A stretch of 64,000 nt of DNA from Daldinia sp. FL1419 (taxonomy: Eukaryota > Ascomycota > Sordariomycetes > Xylariales > Hypoxylaceae). The stretch is from assembly GCA_025201765.1 (NCBI GenBank), contig MU623349.1, forward strand, positions 372,001 through 436,000, in the 5' to 3' direction. Each line of letters starts with the position of its first letter. Position 1 is the stretch's first letter. A model generated the notes under the pieces. The model worked only from the letters and a program-made list of their open reading frames with translations. It did no database searches and had not been told where the DNA came from. Below are positions 1 through 10,704 of the stretch, piece by piece. Made by a program: the position numbers and the translations under genes.

Positions 1-1938
1 ACGACTACTACGTCGAAAACCTCTGACATCGTGAGAAACGGGGAACGACTTCTCATGGAACGAATGGATATGTACATAGGTCTACGAAACACACTCGTAA
101 CCGCCAGACGCGAGCTTATATGCTGTCATGTTATAACCGGTACCGTGATGATTATTATATCCCGATTACACTGTGTGCGTTTCCGGGTATTTTTCATGGT
201 CGCCGAATTGGTACACATCAGCCCATATGGTACGATCCGCAAATGCTGATATACATATTGGCCCAGGGGTCGAATCCATTTTGAGGGGCATGCCGGCTAT
301 TGATTTTTATTTCTAAATATCTTATTGGATGACAATTGAAGAGCCTCTCTTTACCCATGGTAGATATTACCTGAATAAACATGTAGAGGTCGCTATAATT
401 CGTCGTTTTTGGTTTTATATCTACGTGATTTCCTATCCGGGGGTTTTCTGTGTCGATATCCTTAAGAGCCCGCTTACTGGGCTTAACGGACCTCCTTGTA
501 GGTTTTATTATAATAGTTCTAGCTTGTATCCCTGATTTTCATGTTAAATCACCCAATTCGTCGATATGCGTTTTTCTTGTTCTTCTATCATAGCGATGGA
601 AATAGAAAAAGGGTTTCATCGGAACGGGGCTTACCTAGTACTAGTTTTGTATAAATTCACTTGGGTTAATTCGATGATTGGATTTACTAATTGCGATGTA
701 TAGTTAGTAGTTCTAGTCAGTGCCAAATCGACTTTGGGACTGCGATAGATATATGCGGAAGAATATTATTAGTATATCTTCCACCAATTCGATCCTGATC
801 ATCTGTCACCGATATACCTACATGACAGCCTGTAGAGGGTAACATCAAATTCTCCAACTTAAGTAGTGATTTTGCTGGGAATTTTTACGAGGGAATGGAA
901 AAGAACTATGGGCTCCTACGTAGTAAAGCGCAGAGGGCCGAAAAAAGATTGAGTTAGCCATCTGTGGAATCGAACCCCAGAGCCTAGCGATATTTCATAA
1001 GGATATTTTAAGAATAGTACGCTAGAGTTTCTAGGTAGGAGAATAGGAGAGTATGAATAATTCGCTAAGCCGTACCAACACGGTCATTGATCGTTAAAGA
1101 CCCCTTTGAAATTTTAGCTTATAAGTCCTCATTCTGGATGGCAAAATACCGGATATGGAGGGAGGCTTAGTGTAATGGTTCTTTTAGTTGTGGCTATCAG
1201 AACTTTACTGGTAAGAAAACGAGTTATAATCACTTAGGTTGGCGGTTGATGTTAGAGGCGTGTTAGTGCCAGTCCCACGGACCCTCGATCGGATATTCTG
1301 ATAGATGAACTAAACGATCAGCTACTTTTTAGCGTAATATATAAGGATGGAGCATCGATAATACATTCTTGCAGAGATCGTGTATTCGCTAGATTCCGGC
1401 TCAGAGATGAAGGATTGGTCAATTTCAAGTGACATGGTCCTAAGTCTTGAGTATGTATATGAGAGCAAACAAGAGTCTCTATGATGTGACTTCGAAGAGC
1501 GGAATATACCTAAGTTATGCGGTAATATTCATAGAATTAAAAACGGCATATTATTTTGGTAGGTCTCTATACTCTCAATTATTGTACCTTTCGGTACGGG
1601 TTGCATTTAATTAACGGTTAGTTAGGGGGAGTACCTATAACTAGTGATTACATAATATAGCGTTATAGGAGGTTAAGCATCTCCAATATTTAACGAGAGT
1701 TTCGACTCTATCTTTATTCGAGCAATCAATGCCGATAAGCGGAATGACGCCATAAAAGAAGTGGGCCTACAATCATGAGATTTACAACAACTCGGTACCG
1801 TAGAATATAATGTGACATGTTCGAACTACTCATACCTACTACACATATATGGTGTAGACAGGTACTCTTAGATTCTTCCTGAATCTTGGATTTGGTGATC
1901 TTGCTGATGATTTTAACTACGCTTTGAAAATACTTGCA
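1..1938. other. Gene-free, moderately AT-rich stretch
   Basis: No open frame here resembles a protein I know, and none joins through plausible splice sites into a longer frame. A short T-arm-like string near position 970 lacks the rest of a tRNA. The stretch could be decayed repeat or plain intergenic DNA upstream of the dioxygenase gene. Confidence 0.6.
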
Positions 1939-3243
1939 ATGTCGTTCACTTCGATCCCGATCTTAGATCTAGCCCTTTCCAGGGATGCGCGAACAAAACC
2001 GCAGTTCTTAGCCGACTTACGCCACGCTCTAATGGAGGTCGGTTTCCTATATCTCAAGGACGTCGGTATTCCGGACGATCTCTGGCAACAAGTCATATCG
2101 GAAGGAGTAGCGTTTTTTGACATACCAAAGGAAGAAAAGTAAGTATCGACATGTTTTATTAGTAGCGAGACTATGCCGAGGATATAGATCGCCTTATTTT
2201 ATAATAAGCTCATACAAACCCGGGTTCAAAGGCTTAAGATCGAAATGAAGAACGCACCGTCATTCCTGGGCTACTCGCAGCTCTCGGCCGAGATCACAGC
2301 CGGCAAGATAGACCATAGGGAACAGATCGATCTGTCTACGGAGCATCCTATCCCAAAGCCCGACGCGCCCCTCTACGAGAACCTGCTAGCACCTAATCAG
2401 TGGCCTTCGCAAGAGGTGCTGCCCAACTTCCGTACGGTCTATACCGACTATATGAAACGCATGGGTGCCATCTCGATAGAATTCACATCCCTAATCGCAG
2501 AGGCTATCGATTTACCTTCGGACGCCTTTAACCGGTATTTCGACGCGGACCAGCAGCACAAGCTCAAGATTGTAAAATATCCCGATGTGTCCGAACTCGG
2601 TCTGGGTGATGGTGTCGAAGGCCAAGGAGTTGGTCCGCATAAGGATAGCATGTTGACGAGCTACCTGCTGCAAGCAAGCAACCATAGGGGCCTCCAAGTC
2701 CAGAACATGCAAGGCAAATGGATCGACTGCCCACCGATCGACGGTACGTTGGTAGTGGCTATCGGTCAGGGTTTGGAAGCCCTGACGCAGGGGGTTTGCG
2801 CGTCGACCACCCATAGGGTTCTCTCACCAGAGGCGGGCAAGGGTGCGAGATTCTCGATCCCGTTCTTCCAGGGAGTGCGTGCATCTACCACGTTCGAGGA
2901 GTTGGATTCGGTCGGTGTCGGACAGGTGCCAGAAGCCATTAAGCAGCAGCGGCAGAAAGTACTGGAGGCTAACGGAGGTAGACTTGACGATGTCGAGTTT
3001 ACCTTTAGGAAGGGTGGCGTAGCATCGACGCTAGGCGAGGCGACACTAAGAAATAGAGTCAAGAGTCACCCAGACGTAGGAGAGAGGTGGTACCCAGATA
3101 TCCTAAAAGACATACGAGAGCAACAAGCCAGAGAGGCAGCGCAGAAGCAAGAGGCTCAAGGGGCATCTAACAAAAGCGACACCCCTGCGAACGAAGGTGC
3201 TGTAGATATCAACACCCAAGTGCAAGCAGTCGAAGCACACTAA
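1939..3243 (+). CDS. 2-oxoglutarate/Fe(II)-dependent dioxygenase, isopenicillin-N-synthase-like
   Basis: Two exons, 1939-2138 and 2232-3243, with a 93-nt GT-AG intron (donor gtaagt); the junction reads KEEKLKIEMKNAP and restores one frame of 403 aa. Residues about 5-120 match the DIOX_N region and the rest the 2OG-Fe(II) oxygenase barrel. The iron triad is visible as HKD (H203, D205) and the distal H261 in STTHRVL; R273 in RFSIPFF is the expected 2-oxoglutarate-binding arginine. The family hydroxylates, desaturates or cyclises small molecules; the substrate cannot be read from sequence. The C-terminal 40 residues are polar and Gln/Ala-rich, beyond the catalytic fold. ATG at 1939 is the first in-frame ATG and gives the usual N-terminus (SIPILDL). 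No biosynthetic cluster surrounds it, so a stand-alone role is as likely as secondary metabolism. Confidence 0.9.
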
Positions 3244-3459
3244 TAAGCTGTGCGCTACCATACACAAAAAAGAAAAAAGCGAATCATCAAGACGCGAGAA
3301 ATCTCAGTTAACTCAGTTCAATCTCATTAATCAATGTTGCTTGGTGACCTCATGCAACCCACCCATATAAGACCTCTTGCTAAACACCAAGTGCGCCAAT
3401 CGCTATGCCTATTGTTCACCTGTTCGATCGTTCCGTAAGGATACCGATCATCGGGTCGT

Positions 3460-3968
3460 CTATTTAGCTGCGGCGGCCTCGTAGCCGGGGAAGCATTCGG
3501 CGATGGACTTGTTGTGCTTATTGGTGGCGTGCTCGGTGAGCCTGTAAGTAAGTCCGGTGTTAGTTAGGGAATTCTAATTGGGCGCTGCCAAGTTGATCTT
3601 GAGGAGGGTTGCATACTGAGGCGCACGGGTGGTCTTCAGGAAAGTCGATTTGCAGATCTGGCACTGGATGTCCATAGCCTTGACGTTCTATGAGATCCCA
3701 TGTAAATCAGTGGAGATGATCTTCGTTTGAAATAGGATCGTCAGATTGAGACATACCGACTTCAGTTGCGACTTGGCAACCTTGGTGTCCTTCGCATTGC
3801 GCTCACGCTTCTGCGCGGCCTTGGCTCCCTATTTGCGAGAATTAGCATCTTGCTGTCCCTTTTTTTTTTCGGAGTTGGCCGGCTTTCAGGCTCCTTTTTT
3901 CTTCTTCCCTCCAATCCTTTGCGAATAGGCAGGTTCAGGCGCGGGATAGTAGAACTTACGTTACCCAT
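3460..3968 (-). CDS. Small zinc-binding protein, SERF/ZNF706 (At2g23090-like) family
   Basis: Four tiny exons on the minus strand (3960-3968, 3757-3828, 3617-3687, 3460-3541) join in phase into a 77-aa protein starting MGNGAKAAQKRERNAKD. All introns are GT-AG and the last has a CTAAC branch site. The N-terminal half is a basic helix rich in K, A, Q and R, as in the 4F5/SERF family. The C-terminal half holds a C2H2-like site: C36 and C39 (CQIC), H55 and H60 (HATNKH). The ending KSIAECFPGYEAAAAK is very close to eukaryotic ZNF706/At2g23090-type proteins, whose cellular role is poorly known; RNA or translation-related functions have been suggested. The first intron contains a poly-T tract. Length fits the family exactly, so I regard the model as sound. 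Confidence 0.9.
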
Positions 3969-4461
3969 TGTGATGATAGGAAAAAGGAAAGCGGATAGAA
4001 CAATAATCCAGAGGCCCTCTCAAACTAGCGACTGTGGTATTACGGTCGGGATGGCGGTTAGGTGTTGCGAAAGATGAGAAAAATTGGGGTTTCGGAATGG
4101 ATTTGGAAGGAAATAGATTTTACTTTTTTCTTAGAGCCGAAGCAGAGAAGCAGAGGAGCAGGGGTCTCGGCGCTAAATAAAGTCTAGTTCTATTTTGGGG
4201 GCCATTTATTGCTTCTGGAACGTTTCGGGGCGAACACACACGGTCCACTTATTTATCACTTATCTTCTTTATCTTACAGGCCTGAGTGGAAGTTGGGAGT
4301 GTTTTAGGGGTTTTATTACCTAACACATTCTTATGTGATTCAGGTTGTGACTGTCATAAAAATAAATAATTCAACTCTCATACAAGAGACACTACCTACG
4401 TACTAGCACGTAAGGCTGTGTCTTGTATGAGGTATATGATTGTCTGCAACCTGGGCCAAGA
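3969..4461. other. Intergenic, divergent promoter region
   Basis: Lies between the start of the minus-strand zinc-binding gene and the plus-strand hypothetical gene. No coding signal is visible. It should hold the promoters of both. Confidence 0.5.
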
Positions 4462-5562
4462 ATGAGTAAAAGTAGCATAACTATAACTAATATTCTAAGA
4501 AACAGTGGCCGTTACCAGTTATTAATCCCACGCACCTTTAGTGAGCTAGCTCATCAAACGATCAAGATGCTAGACCAGAGTTTACTACCAGAAAACATAT
4601 CGCTTGAGAAATTCCAGCACCTGTTAGGCGGATACAAACCTTTGATTGAATCGTTATCATCAGCGAAAGGGGGTAAGTTCCCGAAACAGCCATATGCAAT
4701 GTCCTACAATGCCATACCAATCTGATATTCGCGGGGCTGATCTATGCACACAGTCAAGGCAGGCCAAAAGACTCTATTGGAGCTGGATCGATTCCGATAT
4801 CATGATGCTGTCGCCACGTATAGCTTAGAAAATACAAGGCAGTCGATGACGCTTGACGACGTTAAAGCCTTGGTTGACTGGAAGCTGTAAGTCTACTACC
4901 TTAGTCTACCTACCTACCTAACCTAGTCACTACCCGCCTCGCCTGTTTAGCTAGAATATCGCCTTTCGGCACATCCTATTCTCAGCCCGTCCAGGCTCTA
5001 ACTTAGCTTCAGGCGCCATGGCAAATTCCGCCCGACCCTTATGAAACTCGTGTCTTCAAACGATGATGCATTTGTGAAGAGTACTATTCAGGAAGCAGTA
5101 GAGGAGTATCGAACCAGTTTAGATGCGTCTAGAGCGTTAGGCACGATCACCAAGCTGAAAGGAATTGGTCCCGCTACAGCATCCCTTTTGCTCTCCGTGC
5201 ATGACCCTCATAGCGTCATATTCTTCTCAGATGAAGCATTTTATTGGCTGTGCCGTGACGGGCAGAAGGCTCCCATCAAGTATAACGCCAAAGAGTACCA
5301 AGAGTTAAGTACAACGGCTCAGATACTAGTCAAACGGCTAGGGGTTGATGCTGTTGATGTTGAAAAAGTCGCTTACGTATTGATAAACGAGGGAGCATCA
5401 GATGCTACGTCCGGGGATGCAAAGACTGCTTCCCCGTCCGTTGTCAAACCTGCGCAGGTGGATTCGTCTAGGAAACCGGCGAAGAGGAAGAGCAATATCT
5501 CCAACGACGCCACTGATCGTCAAACACAAGTTCGCCGATCGAAACGAGGCAAAGCTTCTTAA
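4462..5562 (+). CDS. Conserved fungal hypothetical protein with helix-hairpin-helix-like core
   Basis: Three exons, 4462-4672, 4754-4886 and 5013-5562, give about 297 aa; junctions read SAKG/VKAGQK and VDWKL/RHGKFRP. The second exon could instead start at 4763, which removes three residues. I know this as a Pezizomycotina family without an assigned function: a short helical N-terminus, the block LDRFRYHDAV, a WKLRHGKFRPTL motif, then LKGIGPATASLLLS, which looks like a helix-hairpin-helix with glycine hairpin, as in nucleic-acid-binding proteins. The last 45 residues are basic and disordered (SRKPAKRKS, RRSKRGKAS) and could be a nuclear signal. The start is uncertain: 4462 is the first in-frame ATG but 4567 is also possible. 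The same core recurs at 12397-13326, there joined to a kinase. Function is unknown; DNA binding is inference. Confidence 0.75.
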
Positions 5563-6423
5563 ATGCACCCGATGCACTCGATGCACTCGATATGCCTGAC
5601 GGGACCACTAAGAATTATCAACCATTCCCAAACCACCACACCCCATTGTAATCTGGGTCGCCGGGAACTGCATCTTAATTGACATGATCGCATAAGCTCC
5701 CGTTTAATCTTCGGCGATATGGATGATACGACGTCGGTGAGCCCGGCAGGCTGTATAACGCATCCGACATAGTTGGGGGTTTTCTATCTTGTTGACATGT
5801 CAGCCTACTCAGCGTATGATCGGTCCAACGGCCCGTGGGAGCGTCGTTCAGGAGCCGCATTAGGCTGGCCAATAGCCAAGCCGCCCTAGACCCGTATCGG
5901 CTCTAGCAAATTGGTGCCAGGGCCTGGGTACCAAGCCAAGAGATCTCTATTTCGGAGTCCGTTGCCGAAGATTGACGCACCCAGGATATCAAATGCGCTT
6001 CGACGTTGGACAACGTGACAACGTCTGATTGAGTTGCCTCGATACCTTCTAGACCACACCCATGGGTCTTCGCTTCTTAACGCCTAGTAATGCCTAGTAT
6101 TTCCTAGTATAGCCGCTCCATATCCAGGCGGACCAAACAAAACCTCTCTTTGACTTCGCCGTCCGACTACGTACAGATAGCTAGTCCTCGTACCCCCCAC
6201 GGGGGCTTATGCACCCCCACGAGTGTGTCGTCGTTGTCCTTCTTATACCTACTAGGAAGATGGCTCCCCTATTCGAGTTTCTGCCTATTCACTTTGTTTT
6301 CGTCTTGTTGGCAAGGAGTTTTACTTTGAATTTATGGAGGAGAAGCAATTCTTTACACATACCCTATTACACACTTTGAGAATTTACATAGGATAGGACC
6401 CTATTTGATATAATAAAGAAATA
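5563..6423. other. Intergenic
   Basis: No gene seen. Right after the preceding stop is a short imperfect repeat of atgcactcg (5563-5597). The rest should hold that gene's 3' end and the promoter of the DUF1479 gene. Confidence 0.5.
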
Positions 6424-7857
6424 ATGGCAGTCGACTTATCCCTACCAGGGTTGGATCCTATTCCGCTTCCAGAACGATTCGCTAAGATAAAGCGGAAACT
6501 TATCGCAGGCAACGAGAAAGCCGTGGCTGATTCATTCTACCGTCTTCTTGGCCGGCTGAGAAAGGAAGCAGAACGTATCGCAGCCGCCGGGTCTGATATA
6601 ATACCGTCAATTGACTATATAGATATACACGATCCAACCAAAGTAGCCGTTTTCCGAGATGCGCTGAAGGAGAGGGGAGCTGCCATCGTACGAAGGGTCG
6701 TTCCATCGAATGTAGCCGTGTCATGGAAAGAGGAGACCCAGGAATATCTCCGACACAACCCACCCATCAAAGGCATCCCACAATATGACCCCCAACTGTA
6801 CGAATTATTCTGGAGCCCGGGGCAGGTCCGTGCTCGTGCCGACTCACGGCTACTCGAGGTACAAAGATTCGTTATGAGAGTATGGCATTCGAATAACGAA
6901 GAAGCCCTCGTGAGCGGCAACCATGCGGTGGCCTACGCAGACCGCATCCGGATGCGGAGACCAGGCGACACTTCTCTTGCCTCCGGCCCGCACATTGATA
7001 ACGGGAGCGTAGAAAGGTGGGAGTCGGATGGATACGGACGTGCAGGCGCCTACGCCAAAATCTTCCAAGGACGATGGGAAGAATACGATCCTTGGGATTC
7101 TGGTGCTCGGCTACGAGTAACTTCGGATCTATACAACGGCGCCGGTTCCTGTAGTATGTTTCGAATGTTCCAAGGCTGGCTTTCGCTATCTTCGATTCCG
7201 CCTGGTGGCGGCTCCCTACTCGCTTGTCCGATGCTTCAACTCACAACTGCGTACCTCCTCCTTCGGCCCTTCTTCTCACCCCGCTTCAAGTCAGGTCCTA
7301 ACTTCTTGCACGAGGATAACTGGAATTTACACGTGGCGCAGAATAGCGTTATCCAGGGTGCCGTGCCGGGAAACGGTATTCAGGAGTTAAGTGATGCTTT
7401 GCACCCGCATCTCAGACTAAACAAGACAATGGTCCCGATCCCACGCGTCGAGCCTGGTGATTATGTTCTCTGGCATCCGGATGCGGTCCACGCAGTCGAC
7501 GCCATACACGCTGGGGTATCAGATTCGAGCGTGCTGTACGTCCCTGCGTGCCCATTGACACAGACCAACGCACTGTACCTAGCACGACAACGCAAGGCGT
7601 TTCTTCTCGGTGACCCAGCACCCGACTTCGAGAGCGGTGGACGCCGTGGTGAGCGCGAGTACTTGGGTCGGCCTGGAGTCCAGGACGTCAACGATGCAGG
7701 AGGAGAAGAAGGGCTTAGGTCCATGGGCTTACTTCCCTGGGACGAGAAGAATGACTGCGCGGATAAAGCCGAAGCCGAGCTGTTGAGGCTGGCGAATGGG
7801 ATATTGTTTCCGGATCGCTTCGATATGATGGCTAGGAGGGGGGCGAAGAGACTCTGA
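6424..7857 (+). CDS. DUF1479 family protein (2OG-Fe(II) oxygenase-like, YbiU-type)
   Basis: A single exon of 477 aa. The sequence matches DUF1479, a family shared by fungi and bacteria (E. coli YbiU) with a double-stranded beta-helix fold. Features that fit are IDYIDIHDP and ERGAAIVRR near the N-terminus, SGPHIDNGSVERW carrying a possible iron-binding H-x-D pair, and GDYVLWHPDAVHAVD carrying the likely distal histidine. Family length is usually 400-480 aa, so it is full length. Enzymatic activity has not been shown for most members and the substrate is unknown. The ATG at 6424 follows an A/T-rich leader and is the first in frame. It is the second 2OG-type protein within 5 kb but is not homologous at family level to the one at 1939-3243. 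Confidence 0.88.
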   Translation: MAVDLSLPGLDPIPLPERFAKIKRKLIAGNEKAVADSFYRLLGRLRKEAERIAAAGSDIIPSIDYIDIHDPTKVAVFRDALKERGAAIVRRVVPSNVAVSWKEETQEYLRHNPPIKGIPQYDPQLYELFWSPGQVRARADSRLLEVQRFVMRVWHSNNEEALVSGNHAVAYADRIRMRRPGDTSLASGPHIDNGSVERWESDGYGRAGAYAKIFQGRWEEYDPWDSGARLRVTSDLYNGAGSCSMFRMFQGWLSLSSIPPGGGSLLACPMLQLTTAYLLLRPFFSPRFKSGPNFLHEDNWNLHVAQNSVIQGAVPGNGIQELSDALHPHLRLNKTMVPIPRVEPGDYVLWHPDAVHAVDAIHAGVSDSSVLYVPACPLTQTNALYLARQRKAFLLGDPAPDFESGGRRGEREYLGRPGVQDVNDAGGEEGLRSMGLLPWDEKNDCADKAEAELLRLANGILFPDRFDMMARRGAKRL

Positions 7858-8030
7858 TGCTTTCGAAGATTCTGCGCGACGTGATGGCTGAACTGTTATG
7901 ATACTTACTAGCTTATGATAATGGGTGCAAGGCGTGTTACTGGATGGGTTAGATTAGGTTGGATTGGGTTGGGTTGGAACGGGAATAAGATGGAGTAATT
8001 CGGGGTTAAACAAGAATAATATCTAAGCTA

Positions 8031-8055
8031 GGCAAGGCAAGGCAAGGCAAGGCAA
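8031..8055. repeat. GGCAA pentanucleotide array, five copies
   Basis: Five uninterrupted copies of ggcaa. A plain microsatellite with no visible role. Confidence 0.9.
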
Positions 8056-8331
8056 GGGCTCATAGGAGGAGTTAGTTATACTGATGTCGGAACGTATACC
8101 TAGAGTAATATACTATGGATTAAGTGGTGGTGATTTTAAGCTAGCTTTCTGTTTCTCCTTTACCTTTTTATGCCATGCGACAACGTATAACTGACGACTC
8201 GATCGAGTACGTCGCATCACGACGTCGGATATTCACATTATGAGAGAATCCACGATAAAAAACTCTTTACTCATCCATACTTTTTTTCCCTAGTTATACA
8301 ATCGCATTTACCTTTTCAGCTATCCTCCATC

Positions 8332-8364
8332 AAAATCCCGAAATCTGAGCAATTTCGGGATTTT
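8332..8364. other. Perfect 13-bp inverted repeat (hairpin)
   Basis: Arm aaaatcccgaaat (8332-8344) is exactly reverse-complemented at 8352-8364 around the 7-nt loop ctgagca. It ends 96 bp upstream of tRNA-Lys. It could be a small MITE remnant or a structured element; nothing shows that it is transcribed. Confidence 0.8.
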
Positions 8365-8460
8365 CAAGTTTTCACCGTGTATATAATCCACATCCACAGT
8401 GATGAAATCCCATAGTTACTCAATGTCCAAAATTTCGCCTGTGGAATTTTAGCGCCTTCG

Positions 8461-8566
8461 GCCTTGGTAGCTCAATTGGCTAGAGCGTGGGACTTTTAAA
8501 AAACATCCGGAGTTTCCGGGTTGTAGAGGTATCCCAAGGTTGCGGGTTCGACCCCCGCCTGAGGCG
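8461..8566 (+). tRNA. tRNA-Lys (anticodon TTT) with 32-nt intron
   Basis: A full cloverleaf is present: acceptor GCCTTGG/CTGAGGC with G-T wobbles, D stem GCTC/GAGC, anticodon stem TGGGA/TCCCA, and T arm GCGGG-TTCGACC-CCCGC. The anticodon loop reads CTTTTAA after removal of the intron 8499-8530, which starts one base 3' of the anticodon, the canonical place. Mature length is 74 nt including the discriminator G at 8566. It reads AAA lysine codons. Confidence 0.95.
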
Positions 8567-9155
8567 TTTAGTTTTGCTCGTGTGCTTGTCTGCCCACTTG
8601 GCGCTGTGGGGTGCGCTATAGATAGGGCTTACTATTTTTATCTTTAGGGGGGATAGGGAGTGTTGATTAGTCAGGTGGATCTGTACTAGCCACGAAGATA
8701 TAGAGATATAAAAGGGTCTTATAAGTTGCTCTGGTTGGTGTCCTGGTTGAAATGTAGAATAATATAAGAAGATATATGTCATTGCCAAGCTATAGTGGCC
8801 TGATATGATGTGATCTCAACTTTCTAACCTAGGTAACTACCTAGATAAATAAAAGGGATTGATTGTTTATACTTCTCAACTACAAATGTCTCGCTACCGC
8901 GTAAAACTACCCCTAACACCATCTCTTGACAATTTCATGACTTAGTATCCTATAAACAACATCTCAAATACCTAAGACTGGAGACAAAATCGAAAGGGAA
9001 AAATATAGTTCATACCTAGTTCACATCGTAACCAGGGCCCGAGACTGTGAACCTTGGTGGTGAATAGCAAGGAACTAGAAGCGATTAAAAGTTCCTATAA
9101 TCTTCGTCCCTTTTTTCTCTTTGCGAAAGGGACGCTTAGCATCCACGGGGACTGC
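8567..9155. other. Intergenic
   Basis: No coding signal. The first bases should include the RNA polymerase III terminator region of the tRNA, and the right end the 3' UTR of the minus-strand DUF2235 gene. Confidence 0.5.
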
Positions 9156-10704
9156 CTACGGTCGGTACATCGTGTTCGGCGCAAGAGAACCGTTAGTAAA
9201 CCTGAAGTGCTTTTCAAGCAATGAGACAAAAGAGTTTAGCTTCCCCCCTGGGAGCTCTTCTGGGCGATCCTGGATAAGACCTTGGACGAACGTGGCAAAT
9301 TTAGTCCTATCGGTTGGTTCTTCTGGGATACCGTCACGCCACGCCCGGAATATCTCGTACTCTTTACACTCCCTGCTTTCGCTCAATTCGGCTTCAGAAA
9401 GAGTCATTCCTTGGGATTTCCACTGCACTGGGCCGTCGTCTTGGGCTTCGGTCTCCCAGCTTTTCAGCATCTTACATTTAGTACTGCCCTCGCTCATAGC
9501 AAAGCGGACTGTGAAGTGCACTAGGTTGAGTTCCGTGTCGTGGGGCTTGAACCGTAGATAGTCTTCCCGGGATCTCACCCCTGACAGCCACCAATACCAC
9601 GATGGCTTTGTACTTTGACCTACGAGATGTTAGAGTTCGCCGGAACCGAGCTCAGTTTTACGAGAGTGTGCCTACCTGAGCTTGAAAGACCCGAATAGAT
9701 TGCGGTATCTTTGAACTGGCCTAGGAATTCGTTTATACGAACGTTCCATTCCAGAAATCTATGTTTGAGATGCTTGGTGACCTCTTCCATGTTGAAAGTT
9801 ACGTTTGTGTTCGCTTGTAGCTGTCCGATAATCCATATCAGTGTCACCGCGCCGAGAGCCGCGTCCCCGTTACCGCCGACGTCTGTGTGCGAACCCAAAA
9901 ACCAACACTGTTTGGCATGCGTCTCCATGGATTCCTTTGACTGCCACGTGCATGGTTTAAACTGTGATCTTGTCTCGTCGAGGGCCAAAGCTTGGAAAGC
10001 GTTCTCTATCACTCTAGGAATCTCCTTTCCAACGAAACAGAGAGGTCTTGGCCACGGTGTTGGGAGCCCGAGAGCACTAACAGTGTCCCACACAGCACAC
10101 GCTTTGATTTTGACTTGGTGAAGTAATTCCTCCTCTCGGAATCTGTTAACGTAGAACTGTAGTCTCCTTTCTACTGTTCTCTTTTCAGACCCTATGCGTT
10201 GGAAATTTTGTTTCTTCCATAAAGCAAAGAGTCCCCGCAGGTAATATAAGTGCTGCTTCTGGAGCAGCCCAGTTTGGCCTATGAATGAGGCGAGGCACTG
10301 AACCGCAAAGGCCCCGCGGGAAAAGCCGACGAGGAATATCTCATCACCCGGCTGGTCAAAGTTGTAGTTATGCGAGATAAAACTGTATGCGTTCCTAATC
10401 TTGGTTGATATCCCTGTCAAACGTTACTTAGTGAAACAGTACGCCTTGCGATGTATTTACCCCTTCCAGTTACTCCATCGATGACTTGAGCAGGCTTGCT
10501 AGTTGAATTGCCGACTCCATTATCGTAGTAAACTAGTTGAAGGTAGCCGTCATCGGCTATGCCTTGAAGACATCGGGCAAGTGTGGCAACGTTTGTGAGG
10601 GGCCGTTGGTTGTTGACACCATCTTTCCACGTACCGTCGCAAAACACGAACAGCCTTTTCCGTATTCGATCATTACCTGTTGTAGCTTTCTGACTGGCAG
10701 ACAT
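9156..10704 (-). CDS. DUF2235 alpha/beta-hydrolase (Tle1-like catalytic domain)
   Basis: Three exons on the minus strand, 10461-10704, 9676-10413 and 9156-9619, separated by 47- and 56-nt GT-AG introns, give 481 aa. The N-terminus KRLFVFCDGTWKDG is the hallmark of DUF2235, and VGFSRGAFAVQ carries the nucleophile elbow G-x-S-x-G (S113). The domain is that of the T6SS phospholipase effectors of the Tle1 type, and it is abundant in filamentous fungi, where the substrates are unknown. The last exon (KPSWYWWLSGVRSRE onward) is the usual fungal C-terminal extension. ATG at 10704 gives the motif close to the N-terminus as in other members. No signal peptide is seen, so I expect an intracellular protein. 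Lipase activity is inferred from the fold only. Confidence 0.9.

Larger units (their letters stand above)
7858..8460. other. Intergenic with simple repeats
   Basis: No gene seen. It contains a G/T-rich ggttgg-type run near 7950-7980, a GGCAA pentamer array at 8031-8055 and a perfect hairpin at 8332-8364, both listed separately. Confidence 0.6.

Noticed and set aside
960..1000. T-arm-like string ggaatcgaacccc on the minus strand
   Set aside because: No matching acceptor, D or anticodon arm within 90 bp, so no tRNA can be supported.
9121..9561. 146-codon plus-strand frame across the DUF2235 gene
   Set aside because: Antisense of a well-supported exon.
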